Shown here: one piece after another, positions 42,816 to 50,992 of the stretch
Position numbering within the stretch: position 1 is the stretch's first letter
How the letters are laid out: every line of letters starts with the position of its first letter
Source: Actinomycetota bacterium
Lineage (GTDB): Bacteria > Actinomycetota > Thermoleophilia > Solirubrobacterales > Solirubrobacteraceae
Assembly (NCBI GenBank): GCA_005888335.1
Contig: VAWY01000131.1
Coordinates: forward strand, 18,509-72,801
Reading direction: 5' to 3'
Length of the DNA stretch: 54,293 nt
The notes under the pieces: generated by a model
Seen by the model: the letters and a program-made list of their open reading frames with translations, nothing else
Told to the model about the DNA's origin: nothing
Database searches by the model: none
Made by a program: the position numbers and the translations under genes

Positions 42816-42939
42816 GGCGGCCGGGCACACGCGGGCGAAGCCCGTGGGTCGGGCCCGTCGGTTCCGCGTCGGATTTGCGGACGGGTCCACTAGGGTCAGG
42901 CGCGCCGTGCCACGGCGGCTTCGGCTCGAGCGGGCGCCG

Positions 42940-43968
42940 CTAATCGACGAGCCCGCTGTCGCGCAGGTGCCGCGCCGCCACCCGCGCCGCGCCCGCGCCG
43001 CGATCCATCCGCGCGTTGAGGCGCTGCATGACGGCCGTGGTCAGCGTCGCCTGCAGCCGTCCGACCGCCGTTCGCAGGCCGTCACCCGCGTCGGCGAGCG
43101 CCCGGTCGCGCACGACGAGCGTGACGTGGTAGGGCGCCAGCGCGTCGCGGTCGTCGCGTAGCAGGACGAGGTCGCCCTTGGCCAGCGCACCGTCGGTGGT
43201 GAAGACCGCCGAGACGTGCGCGCGACGGTCGCGCAGGACGGCGGCGCGGCGCGCCAGCGGCACCTCGAGCACGCGGCGGAAGCGCAGGCCGTAGAAGCGC
43301 CGCAGCCCCGCCGCGCAGTCCAGCCGGCGCGCGCAGCCTCGCGGGCCGGCCAGCGTGAGCCGCCCGGCGCGGCCGGCAAGGTCGGAGAGGGCGGTGCCGC
43401 CGAGCCGCCGCGCGGTCGCGCGGCGCACGGCGAAGCCCGCCGAGTCCTCGAAGGGCGTCGGCGGCAGCGCGGTCATCCCGACGCGCGCGAAGGCCGCGCG
43501 CACGGCGGCGTAGGCGGGGCCGCGGCGGCGCGGGACGCGCCGGTGGAACAGCGTGCCGAGCCCGGTGCCCAGGTACTCCGGGAAGGCGTCGATGCGCCCG
43601 CGGCGCATGGCGTGCAGCGCCGCCTGGTCGGAGCCGAGGTCGAGCCGCACGCGCACCCGGTAGCCGGCGGCCCGCAGCACGCCCGCATAGAGCCGCCCGA
43701 GCAGCGCCTGCTCGGGGAAGTTGAGCGCGCCGACGGTGAGCGGCGGGCGCCCGGCGTTGACGGGGTCTCGGACGATCGGCGCGGGGGCGCGCGGCACCGG
43801 CGCGCTCGGCGCGGCGGTGGTCGTGCCCCCGCCGCGGCCGCCCGCGCCGCAGGCGCTCAGCGCGACGGCAAGGGCCGCGAGCCCGATCGCCCTAGACCAG
43901 CTGATTGGCCTGCAGGAACGCCCTGGCGACCTCGGTCGGCTTGCGCTTGTCGATGTCCACCGCCGCAT
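42940..43968 (-). CDS. Osmoprotectant ABC transporter substrate-binding lipoprotein, second copy
   Basis: A 342-residue OpuAC/OpuC-type binding protein. A lipoprotein signal with lipobox LSAC lies at about residues 28-45 (IGLAALAVALSACGAGG), preceded by an unusually long Arg-rich N-terminus. The binding domain has LTVGALNFPEQALLGRLYAG, RRGRIDAFPEYLGTGLG and a C-terminal VMQRLNARMD. Only ATG 43968 offers an in-frame start before the signal. It lies inside the preceding gene, giving a 77-base overlap. The protein is more divergent and Arg-richer than its neighbour. It may widen ligand range (glycine betaine, carnitine or choline), which is inference. Confidence 0.82.
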   Translation of the reverse strand: MRRWTSTSASRPRSPGRSCRPISWSRAIGLAALAVALSACGAGGRGGGTTTAAPSAPVPRAPAPIVRDPVNAGRPPLTVGALNFPEQALLGRLYAGVLRAAGYRVRVRLDLGSDQAALHAMRRGRIDAFPEYLGTGLGTLFHRRVPRRRGPAYAAVRAAFARVGMTALPPTPFEDSAGFAVRRATARRLGGTALSDLAGRAGRLTLAGPRGCARRLDCAAGLRRFYGLRFRRVLEVPLARRAAVLRDRRAHVSAVFTTDGALAKGDLVLLRDDRDALAPYHVTLVVRDRALADAGDGLRTAVGRLQATLTTAVMQRLNARMDRGAGAARVAARHLRDSGLVD

Positions 43969-44827
43969 TCATCCGCCGCATGGCCTCGGTCGTCAGCTTC
44001 GCGCTGACCGCGTTGAGCGTCTCGGCGAACGCGGAGCCCTGCGCCTTGAGCACCTTCTGGCTGACAACCGGCGCGACGTTCTGGAAGCCGAAGATGAACT
44101 TCGGGTCCGTGAGCACGACGTACTTGCCCCGCTGCAGCTGGCCGTCGGTGGTGAACACGTCCGCGGTGTCGACGCGCCCCGTATCGAGCGCGCGGTACTG
44201 CAGGCCGATCGAGAGCGGCTTGAAGTCGAAGTTCGTCAGCCCGTACGCCTGGCGCAGGCCGAGCAGGCCCGAGTAGCGCGTCCGGAACTCCGGCGGCGCG
44301 CCGAGCTTGATCTTCTGGCCTACGTTCTTGAAGTCGGCGACGGTCTTGAGCTTGTACTTGCTCGCGTAGTCCGGCTTGACCGCGAGCGCGTCGGAGTCGA
44401 AGAACGGCGTCTTGTCGAGCAGCGTGAAGCCGCGCTTGGACTCGAACGCCTTCGCCGCGTCGTACGCGGCGTTGGCGTCGCTCGGGCGCTTGGTCTGGTG
44501 AGCCAGCTCGCTGAGGATCACGCCGGTGTACTCGGGGTACATGTCGAGGCTCCCGCTCGTCAGCGCCTTGTCGACGATCTCCGACGAGCCGATGTTGGCC
44601 TTCAGGCGCACCGTGTAGCCCTTGGCCCGCAGCGCCTGCGCGTAGAGCTCGCCGAGGATGTACTGCTCGGTGAAGTTCTTGTCGCCGATCGTCACCGGCG
44701 GCTTGCCCTTGCCCGGCTGATCGCCGCTCGAGCCACCGCCGCCCTTGTTGTTGGACGAGCCGCACGCGGCCAGCGTCAGCGCGAGCAGCGCCGCCACAAG
44801 CGCGCGGGTCCGGGGATGTCGGGTCAC
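43892..44827 (-). CDS. Osmoprotectant ABC transporter substrate-binding lipoprotein, first copy
   Basis: A 311-residue quaternary-amine-binding lipoprotein of the OpuAC/ProX family. The signal ends at lipobox LAAC (ALVAALLALTLAACGSS). The binding domain has VTIGDKNFTEQYILGELYAQ and SGSLDMYPEYTGVILSEL. It also has DTADVFTTDGQL and the C-terminal TTEAMRRMNAAVDID. GTG 44827 follows AGGAGGAG nine bases upstream, a strong ribosome-binding site. It delivers ligand to the two permeases encoded just upstream in the operon. The family imports compatible solutes under osmotic stress. Confidence 0.92.
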   Translation of the reverse strand: MTRHPRTRALVAALLALTLAACGSSNNKGGGGSSGDQPGKGKPPVTIGDKNFTEQYILGELYAQALRAKGYTVRLKANIGSSEIVDKALTSGSLDMYPEYTGVILSELAHQTKRPSDANAAYDAAKAFESKRGFTLLDKTPFFDSDALAVKPDYASKYKLKTVADFKNVGQKIKLGAPPEFRTRYSGLLGLRQAYGLTNFDFKPLSIGLQYRALDTGRVDTADVFTTDGQLQRGKYVVLTDPKFIFGFQNVAPVVSQKVLKAQGSAFAETLNAVSAKLTTEAMRRMNAAVDIDKRKPTEVARAFLQANQLV

Positions 44828-44853
44828 GAGGGAGCTCCTCCTGGGTGGGTGGG

Positions 44854-45561
44854 TCAGTAGGCCGGACGCGGGACCGTGGCCGAGGCCTCGGTCTGCACGG
44901 CGGCGTAGTCGATGCGGGCGCGCAACCCACGGGGGGTCACCAGGCGCTGCAGGCCGGCGAACAGCGCGTCGACGCCCAGCGCGAGCACCGCGACGCAGAG
45001 GGCCGCGCCCAGCACGCCGGGCAGCCGGTAGCTGGCCTGGTCCACGATGATGTCGCCGAGCCCGCCCTCGGTGCCGACGAGCGCGCCGAGCGGCACCGTC
45101 GCCACGACGTAGACCGCGGCGGTGCGGATGGCGGCGAAGAGCAGGGGCAGGGCGAGCGGCAGCTCGGCGCGCAACAGGACGTCGCGCTCGCGCATGCCCA
45201 TCCCGCGCGCGGCGTCGACGACGTCGCGGTCGACGCCGTCGACCGCGGTGTAGGCGTTCGTGAGGATCGGCGGCACCGCGAGGACGACGAGCGCGATGAT
45301 CAGCGTCGAGCGCCCCAGCCCCAGCGGCGCGATGAGGATCGCGATGATGGCCAGGCTCGGCAGCGCGCGGCCCACGTTGGAGACGTTGATGGCGAGGAAC
45401 GAGCCGCGGTGCACGTGGCCCAGCCACACGCCGAGCGGGACGGCCACCGCGAGTGCGACCGCCATGGCCATCGCGGCCACGGCGAGCTGCGCGCCCGCCT
45501 TGCCGAGCAGCAGCGACACGTGGTCGGCGATGAACGGGAACGCGTCGACGATGTCCTTCAC
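44854..45561 (-). CDS. Osmoprotectant ABC transporter permease, second
   Basis: A 235-residue permease of the OpuCB/OpuCD type with about five or six membrane helices. The binding-protein-dependent transport motif is in DVVDAARGMGMRERDVLLRAELP, split by the conserved Gly that contacts the ATPase. GTG 45561 overlaps the stop of the first permease (GTGA) and has GGGGAGG five bases upstream. The last residues form a short cytoplasmic tail. Together with the neighbouring permease it would form the heterodimeric channel. Confidence 0.92.
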   Translation of the reverse strand: MKDIVDAFPFIADHVSLLLGKAGAQLAVAAMAMAVALAVAVPLGVWLGHVHRGSFLAINVSNVGRALPSLAIIAILIAPLGLGRSTLIIALVVLAVPPILTNAYTAVDGVDRDVVDAARGMGMRERDVLLRAELPLALPLLFAAIRTAAVYVVATVPLGALVGTEGGLGDIIVDQASYRLPGVLGAALCVAVLALGVDALFAGLQRLVTPRGLRARIDYAAVQTEASATVPRPAY

Positions 45562-46283
45562 GTGCGCCTCCCCGCCCGGGCCCACGGCGTCGCCGCGCGC
45601 TGGGCGAGCACGAGCAGCGCGTCGGCGGCCAGCGCCAGCGCGACCGCGAGGCCGCCCGCGGCGAACAGCTCGGTCTTGAAGACGCTGCGCTGGATGGCGT
45701 CGAAGATCGGCGCGCCCAGCCCTTTGTTGACCACGAACGCGGCCACGGTGGCGAGGCTGATCACGGTCACCGTGGCGATCCGCACGCCGGCGACGATCGA
45801 CGGCAGCGCCAGCGGCAGCTCGACGCGCCACAGCAGCTGGCCGCGCGACAGGCCCATCCCGCGCGCGGACTCGCGAACGTCGTCGGGCACGCCGCGCAGG
45901 CCGGCGAGCGTGTTGCGGAAGATGATCAGGAGGGTGTAGGAGACCAGCGCGATCTCGGCGGTGAGCGTCGTCAGCTTGGTGAAGGGGACGAGCAGCTGGA
46001 ACAGCGCGAGCGACGGGATCGTGTAGAGGACGCCGGTCGTGATCGTCACCGGGCGCTCGACCCAGCCGCGGCGGTGGGCGGCGAGCGCGAGCGCGAAGGC
46101 GATCGCGAAGCCGATGACCACGGCGAGCAGCGTCAGGATCACGTGCTCGCGCAGCGCCGGCCAGAGCACGTCGGACCAGTTGTCGCGCACCCACGACCAG
46201 CAGAACGCGCCGTTCTGGCGCTCGCAGCTCGACCCGGCGCCGAAGTTGGGGATGACCGGCTGGGAGGCCTGGGCGAGGATCAC
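45558..46283 (-). CDS. Osmoprotectant ABC transporter permease, first
   Basis: A 241-residue OpuC-type permease. A hydrophilic N-terminus with two Cys (SSCERQNGAFCWSW) precedes about six membrane helices. The coupling motif is VRESARGMGLSRGQLLWRVELP (Gly-containing EAA loop, about residues 135-156). GTG 46283 overlaps the stop of the ATPase gene by four bases. The downstream permease overlaps this gene in turn, so the order ATPase, permease, permease, binding protein, binding protein is tightly coupled. Confidence 0.92.
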   Translation of the reverse strand: MILAQASQPVIPNFGAGSSCERQNGAFCWSWVRDNWSDVLWPALREHVILTLLAVVIGFAIAFALALAAHRRGWVERPVTITTGVLYTIPSLALFQLLVPFTKLTTLTAEIALVSYTLLIIFRNTLAGLRGVPDDVRESARGMGLSRGQLLWRVELPLALPSIVAGVRIATVTVISLATVAAFVVNKGLGAPIFDAIQRSVFKTELFAAGGLAVALALAADALLVLAQRAATPWARAGRRT

Positions 46284-47266
46284 GCGCTCTCCCGGCTGAG
46301 CAGCTCCGCCACCGCGTCCAGCGTGGCGATTCCCAGCTCGCGGCCGTCGTCGACGACGAGCGCGTCGGCTCCCGCGCTGGCCAGCATCGTCGACAGCGCG
46401 TCGCGCACCGTCATCCCCGCGGGCAGCCGCAGCTCGGGGCGTCGCCCGTTGACGGCGTCGAGGTCGAGCTCGCCCAGCCGCGACAGCGCCAGCCGCTTGA
46501 GGCCCCGGTCGGCGCCGACGAACCGCGCGACGAAGTCGTCGGCCGGCCGCGTGAGCACCTCCTCGGGCGTCCCGTACTGGGCGAGCACGCCGCCCTCGCG
46601 CAGGATGGCCACGCGGTCGCCCATCTTGATCGCCTCGTCGATGTCATGGGTGACGAAGACGACGGTCTTGCGGATCTCGGCCTGCAGGCGCAGGAACTCG
46701 TCCTGCAGGCGCTCGCGGTTGATCGGGTCGATCGCGCCGAACGGCTCGTCCATGAGCATCAGCGGCGGGTCGGCGGCGAGCGCGCGGGCCACGCCGACGC
46801 GCTGGCGCTGGCCGCCCGAGAGCTGGGCGGGATAGCGGTCGCGCAGCGCGCCTTCGAGCCCGACGAGGTCGAGCAGGGCGTCGACGCGCTCGGCGACCCG
46901 CGCGCGCGGCCAGCCGAGCAGGCGCGGCACCGTCGCGACGTTCTCGCCGATCGTCTGGTGCGGGAACAGCCCGATCTGCTGGATGACGTAGCCGATCTCG
47001 CGCCGCAGCTGGGTGGGATCGCGGTCGCGGACCGACCGGCTGCCGAGCAGGATGTCGCCGTCGGTGATGTCGATCATCCGGTTGACCATCCGCATCGCAG
47101 TGGTCTTGCCGCACCCCGACGGGCCGACGAGCACGCAGATGTCGCCCGCGGGCACGGTCAACGACAGGTGGTCGACCGCATTGCGGTCGGCGCCGGGGTA
47201 GCGCTTGACGGCGGCGCGGAACTCGAGCTCCGCCGCCTCGGTGTGGGCGGTGTCGGGTGGTGGCAC
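46280..47266 (-). CDS. Osmoprotectant ABC transporter ATP-binding protein with C-terminal CBS region
   Basis: A 328-residue OpuCA/ProV-type ATPase. Walker A is GPSGCGKTT, the Q-loop VIQQIGLFPHQT, the signature LSGGQRQRVGVARAL, Walker B LMLMDEPFGAID and the H-loop VTHDIDEA. After residue 240 a CBS-like region (MTVRDALSTMLASAGADALVV) may sense ionic strength, as known for OpuA/OpuC ATPases. GTG 47266 starts the operon. TAGAGT lies 11 bases upstream (47278-47283), within the 40-bp gap after gatD, giving the transporter its own possible promoter. Confidence 0.94.
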   Translation of the reverse strand: MPPPDTAHTEAAELEFRAAVKRYPGADRNAVDHLSLTVPAGDICVLVGPSGCGKTTAMRMVNRMIDITDGDILLGSRSVRDRDPTQLRREIGYVIQQIGLFPHQTIGENVATVPRLLGWPRARVAERVDALLDLVGLEGALRDRYPAQLSGGQRQRVGVARALAADPPLMLMDEPFGAIDPINRERLQDEFLRLQAEIRKTVVFVTHDIDEAIKMGDRVAILREGGVLAQYGTPEEVLTRPADDFVARFVGADRGLKRLALSRLGELDLDAVNGRRPELRLPAGMTVRDALSTMLASAGADALVVDDGRELGIATLDAVAELLSRESA

Positions 47267-47306
47267 CGAGGGCGCGAACTCTAGTCCGGGCGCGCGACGA
47301 GGCCCG

Positions 47307-48035
47307 TCAGACGCCCGCCGCCTCGCGCGCCTGGGCGTGGGCGGCGGCCTCGAGTGTGTCGTCGAGCGGCGCCAGCTCGTCGAGGCCGAGCGCGGTCGCG
47401 ATGAGCCAGTCGGCGAACCAGGCGTTCTTGGGCAGCAGCGGGCCGTGCAGGTAGGTCCCGATGACGTTGCCGCGGCGCACGCCCTCGTGGCCGGACCGGC
47501 CGTCGTTGCCGTAGCCCCGCAGCACGCGGCCGAGCGGCTGGTCGCCCGGCCCGAGCCGCGTGCGCCCGCCGTGGTTCTCGAAGCCGGCGAGGACGCGCGG
47601 CCCGTCGGGCCCGGGCAGCTCGACCTCGATCGCGACGTTGCCGATCAGCCGCGGTCCCTCCTCGCGGACCGTGCGCACGTCCACCAGGCCGATCCCGGGG
47701 ATCTCCTCGTCGCCGAGCGCGTAGGAGTGGCCGAGCAGCTGGTAGCCGCCGCAGACGCCGAGCAGCAGCTTGCCCGCGCCCGCCGCGGCGTGCAGCGCGT
47801 CGCGCTTGGTGTCGACGAGGTCGAACGCGCACAGCCGCTGGTCGCGGTCCTGGCCGCCGCCGAGGTAGAAGAGGTCGTGCGCCTCGGGGTCGATCCGGTC
47901 GCCGAGCGAGGCGGCGGTGACCTCGAAGCCGATCCCGCGCCACGCGCAGCGGCGCTGCAGGAGCAGCAGGTTGCCGCGGTCGGCGTAGATGTTCATCAGC
48001 TCGGGATACAGCGAGCAGATCCTCAGGACCGGCAC
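47307..48035 (-). CDS. gatD: Lipid II isoglutaminyl synthase, glutaminase subunit
   Basis: A 242-residue class I glutamine amidotransferase of the GatD (CobQ/CobB-like) type. It supplies ammonia to MurT for amidation of D-Glu in lipid II. The start VLRICSLYPELMNIYADRGN is typical of GatD. The nucleophile Cys is in LLGVCGGYQLLG, and the catalytic His in GTYLHGPLLPKN. GTG 48035 follows GGAGGTGG seven bases upstream and overlaps the methyltransferase gene end by 13 bases. In most genomes gatD directly follows murT; here a methyltransferase gene separates them. Confidence 0.92.
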   Translation of the reverse strand: MPVLRICSLYPELMNIYADRGNLLLLQRRCAWRGIGFEVTAASLGDRIDPEAHDLFYLGGGQDRDQRLCAFDLVDTKRDALHAAAGAGKLLLGVCGGYQLLGHSYALGDEEIPGIGLVDVRTVREEGPRLIGNVAIEVELPGPDGPRVLAGFENHGGRTRLGPGDQPLGRVLRGYGNDGRSGHEGVRRGNVIGTYLHGPLLPKNAWFADWLIATALGLDELAPLDDTLEAAAHAQAREAAGV

Positions 48036-48742
48036 AGCATCACCACCTCCGAGCCGACGTACTCGTCGGTCGCCGGGACGTGGCGCGGCTCGAGCGCCCG
48101 GTAGCCCAGCGCGGCGGCCTCCTCGGCAACGCCGGCGGCGTCCACGCGGTCGAGCGTGATGACGTCGTCGATCGCGGTCCGGTGCCCGGCGAGGTCGACG
48201 GTCTGCCGGATGCGCTTGATCCGCGTCGCCTCGGGCCAGGCGCGCACGGCGACGACCTGCGAGTGGTAGATCGTGCCGGCGAACTCGCGCATGTCGGGCG
48301 CGGGAGGCATCGTGTGCTCGTCGTCGAAGCCGTCGAGCGCGTCGGCCAGCGCGGCGGCGAGCAGCCCGCCCGGCTCGAGGTGGCTGTGGGCGGCGCGCAG
48401 GAAGGCCGCGCGGCCCCCAGCGCCGCCGAGGAGCTGCAGCGTCTGCATCGGCACGATGACGAGCGGGAAGCGCCGGCCGCCGAGGTCGAACTCGCGCGCG
48501 TCGGCGACGACGGTCTCGATCTCGGCGTCGCCCGCGCGCTCGCGCAAGGCGGCGAGCAGGTCGGCGTCGCGGTCGAGCGCCACGACGTCGTGGCCGTGGC
48601 GGGCGAGGTCGAGCGTCACGCGTCCAGTCCCGGCGCCGACGTCGAGGATCGGCCCTTCGCACGCCGCGGCGAGCTCGCGCCACAGCGGCAGGTCGGCGAC
48701 ATAGGCGCCGCACTCCACGTCATGCCAAATAACGCCGCTCAC
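48023..48742 (-). CDS. Class I SAM-dependent methyltransferase within the murT-gatD operon
   Basis: A 239-residue Rossmann-fold methyltransferase. SAM motif I is ILDVGAGTGRVTLDLARHG, motif II VVALDRDADLLAAL, motif III VVADAREFDLGG, followed by LVIVPMQTLQLLGG. The C-terminal part has a beta-rich segment (IYHSQVVAVRAWPEATR). GTG 48742 overlaps the murT stop by four bases, and its own end overlaps gatD. Coupling on both sides suggests a function linked to MurT/GatD, perhaps methylation of a cell-wall precursor, which is inference. The substrate is unknown. Confidence 0.85.
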   Translation of the reverse strand: MSGVIWHDVECGAYVADLPLWRELAAACEGPILDVGAGTGRVTLDLARHGHDVVALDRDADLLAALRERAGDAEIETVVADAREFDLGGRRFPLVIVPMQTLQLLGGAGGRAAFLRAAHSHLEPGGLLAAALADALDGFDDEHTMPPAPDMREFAGTIYHSQVVAVRAWPEATRIKRIRQTVDLAGHRTAIDDVITLDRVDAAGVAEEAAALGYRALEPRHVPATDEYVGSEVVMLCRS

Positions 48743-50061
48743 CCCAACGCGCTCCCACTCAACACCCGCCGCAGCTCGAGCATGGCCGTGTAGGTGGGCA
48801 GCGCGTAGAGCGGCCCGTCGCCGGTCGCGCGCGCGGCCTGGACCGCCGCGGGCAGGTCGCGCACGACCTCGATGCGCGCCGTGTCGACGCCCGCGTACTT
48901 CAGCCGCACGGCGAGCTCGGCCGCCCGTGTGCCGCTGCACACCACGCGGCGCACCCGCGGCGCGACGAGCTCGAAGTCCGCGTCCCACACCCACGAGACG
49001 TCGCGGCCGTCCGCCGTGCGGTCGTTGAGGACGCCGAGCAGGTCGAGCTCGCCGCCCTCGAGGATGAGCGTGCGCAGGACCTCGTTGGCGCCCGCCGGGT
49101 TCTTGACCAGCAGCAGGGTCAGCGGCCGGCCCGCGAGGTCGACGGTCTCCGCGCGCCCGAAGGCCGGGGCGACCCCCTGCAGGCCGGCGACGACGTCGGC
49201 CAGCGGCACGCCGAGCGCCGTGCACAGGGCGGCGGCGGCGAGCGCGTTGTAGACGTTGTAGAGGCCGGGCAGGGGCAGCGCGATCCGCGCGCTGCCCGCC
49301 GGCGTGCGCAGCGTGAAGCGCGCGGCGCGCACGCCCTGCAGCTCGACGTCCTCGGCGGCGATCGCCGGGCGCGGGCGGGCGGAGTCGCCGTTGGGGCAGT
49401 GGTAGTGGCCGAGGTGGCCGAGCAGGACGGCGTCGTAGACGTAGGGCGCGCCGCAGCGGCGGCAGTGCTTGGAGTCCGACGCGTGCTGCAGGCCGGGCAG
49501 GGCCAGGCTCGCGTCCTCGACGCCGAAGAACAGCGCATCGTCGGCCAGGTCGGCGATCAGCGGGTCGTCGGCGTTGAGGACCAGCCCGCCGGCCTGCGCC
49601 GCGACCACCTCGGCCCAGCGGTCGGCGATCGTCTCCAGCTCGCCGTAGCGGTCGAGCTGGTCACGGAACAGGTTCGCCAGCAGCAGTGCCCGCGGCCGCA
49701 GCTCGCGCGCGACCTGCGGCAGCCAGAACTCGTCGACCTCGAACAGGCCCAGGTCGGCGGGACCGCGCGCGTCGAGCAGCGCGGACGCGACGCCGCCGGC
49801 CATGTTCGCCCCGGCCCGGTTGTGGACGAGGCGCCGGCCGGTGCGCTCCAGGATCGCCGCGACCATCGCCGCCGTCGTCGTCTTGCCGTTGGTGGCCGAG
49901 ATCACGACGCTGCCTTCGCGCAGCCGGGCGGCGAGGCGCCCGATCGCCCCGGGTTCCAGGCGCATGAGCAGCCGGCCGGGCATCGACGTCCCGCCGCGAC
50001 CGGTGCGCCGCGACAGCGCGCCCGCGGCGCGGGCCGCGGCGACCTTGACCGGGAACGTCAT
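48739..50061 (-). CDS. murT: Lipid II isoglutaminyl synthase, MurT subunit
   Basis: A 440-residue Mur-ligase-like protein that, with GatD, amidates the alpha-carboxyl of D-Glu in lipid II. The P-loop is SATNGKTTTAAMVAAIL. The family segment NRAGANMAGGVASALL and ligase residues FEVDEFWLPQ and LLANLFRDQLDRYGE follow. A zinc-ribbon insertion reads CRRCGAPY, then YHCPNGD. Only three of the usual four Cys are present. The C-terminal DUF1727 domain begins around NPAGANEVLRTL. ATG 50061 overlaps the upstream lipid-kinase-like gene (ATGA). Confidence 0.93.
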   Translation of the reverse strand: MTFPVKVAAARAAGALSRRTGRGGTSMPGRLLMRLEPGAIGRLAARLREGSVVISATNGKTTTAAMVAAILERTGRRLVHNRAGANMAGGVASALLDARGPADLGLFEVDEFWLPQVARELRPRALLLANLFRDQLDRYGELETIADRWAEVVAAQAGGLVLNADDPLIADLADDALFFGVEDASLALPGLQHASDSKHCRRCGAPYVYDAVLLGHLGHYHCPNGDSARPRPAIAAEDVELQGVRAARFTLRTPAGSARIALPLPGLYNVYNALAAAALCTALGVPLADVVAGLQGVAPAFGRAETVDLAGRPLTLLLVKNPAGANEVLRTLILEGGELDLLGVLNDRTADGRDVSWVWDADFELVAPRVRRVVCSGTRAAELAVRLKYAGVDTARIEVVRDLPAAVQAARATGDGPLYALPTYTAMLELRRVLSGSALG

Positions 50062-50948
50062 GCCGGACACAGCACCCGGATCGCAGCCGGCAGGACCTCG
50101 ATGTTCGCCGGCGTGCAACCGATCGGATCGCCGTCGGCGTAGACGTCGAACGGGCGGTCGGTGTCGACGCGCAGCCGGCTCGTGCGCATGACGTGCACCT
50201 CGGGCAACTCCACGTGCGTGCCCTTGAAGAGCCTCGGCAGGACGCTGGTCAGGAAGCGCAGCTTGGCCATCGACTCGACGACGACGACGTCGAGCTCGCC
50301 GTCGTCGAGCTCGGCGCCCGGCGCCGCGTACATCCCGCCGCCGTAGGCCTTCGAGTTGCAGGCGCCGACCGAGTAGCCCACGTAGGTGCGGCGCTCGCCG
50401 CCGTCGAGCTCGAGCTCGAAGCGCGCCGGCCGCCAGCCGGCGAGCGCGCGCAGGGCGGCGTAGAGGTAGACGAGGTTGCCCAGCCGCGAAGGCGCCTCGT
50501 TGGCGAGCCGGTTGGCCTCGGAGTCGAAGCCCAGCGAGGCGATGCCGATGAACGCCCGGCCGTCGACCCTGCCGACATCGAGGCGCCGCTCGACGCCCGT
50601 CGCCAGCACGCGGCAGGCCGCGGCGATGTCGTCGAGCGGGATGCCCAGCACCCGGCAGAAGTCGTTCCCGCGCCCGCCGGGCAGGACGCCGAGGACGCCC
50701 TCCGGGTGCTCGTGGACGACCCCCGCCACGCAGCCGATGAGGCCGTCGCCCGAGAGCGTCACGACGGTCTCGCCCGCGTCCGCGGCCGCCGTCGCGAGCT
50801 CGCGCGCGTGCGCGAGCGACGCCGTGCGCTCGACGCGGAACTCGAGCGCCAGGGCGCGCAGCGCCGCCTCGGCCCCGGGCAGCAGCCGTCCGGCGCGGCC
50901 GCCGCCGGCGTGGGGGTTGACGAGCAGGGCAATGCGGCGCTCGGGCAC
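50058..50948 (-). CDS. Diacylglycerol/sphingosine kinase-like lipid kinase
   Basis: A 296-residue DAGK-catalytic-domain protein (YegS/DgkB family). It begins ALLVNPHAGGGRAG. The nucleotide-binding loop is LSGDGLIGC (GGDG in most relatives), followed by LPGGRGNDFCR. The C-terminal beta domain has GGGMYAAPGAELDDGELDVVVV and YADGDPIG. It probably phosphorylates a lipid, such as diacylglycerol or undecaprenol. Its position directly before murT, with an ATGA overlap, suggests a link to cell-wall lipid carriers, which is inference. GTG 50948; TAGGTT lies ten bases upstream, and the gap is shared with the divergent cyclophilin gene. Confidence 0.87.
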   Translation of the reverse strand: MPERRIALLVNPHAGGGRAGRLLPGAEAALRALALEFRVERTASLAHARELATAAADAGETVVTLSGDGLIGCVAGVVHEHPEGVLGVLPGGRGNDFCRVLGIPLDDIAAACRVLATGVERRLDVGRVDGRAFIGIASLGFDSEANRLANEAPSRLGNLVYLYAALRALAGWRPARFELELDGGERRTYVGYSVGACNSKAYGGGMYAAPGAELDDGELDVVVVESMAKLRFLTSVLPRLFKGTHVELPEVHVMRTSRLRVDTDRPFDVYADGDPIGCTPANIEVLPAAIRVLCPA

Positions 50949-50978
50949 GGAGGCGACGAACCTAGCGGGACCTCCGAT

Positions 50979-50984
50979 TATCCT
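50979..50984 (+). promoter_or_regulatory. Leaderless-type -10 hexamer of the cyclophilin gene
   Basis: TATCCT is followed by eight bases and GTG 50993. Confidence 0.45.
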
Positions 50985-50992
50985 GGGCCGCC

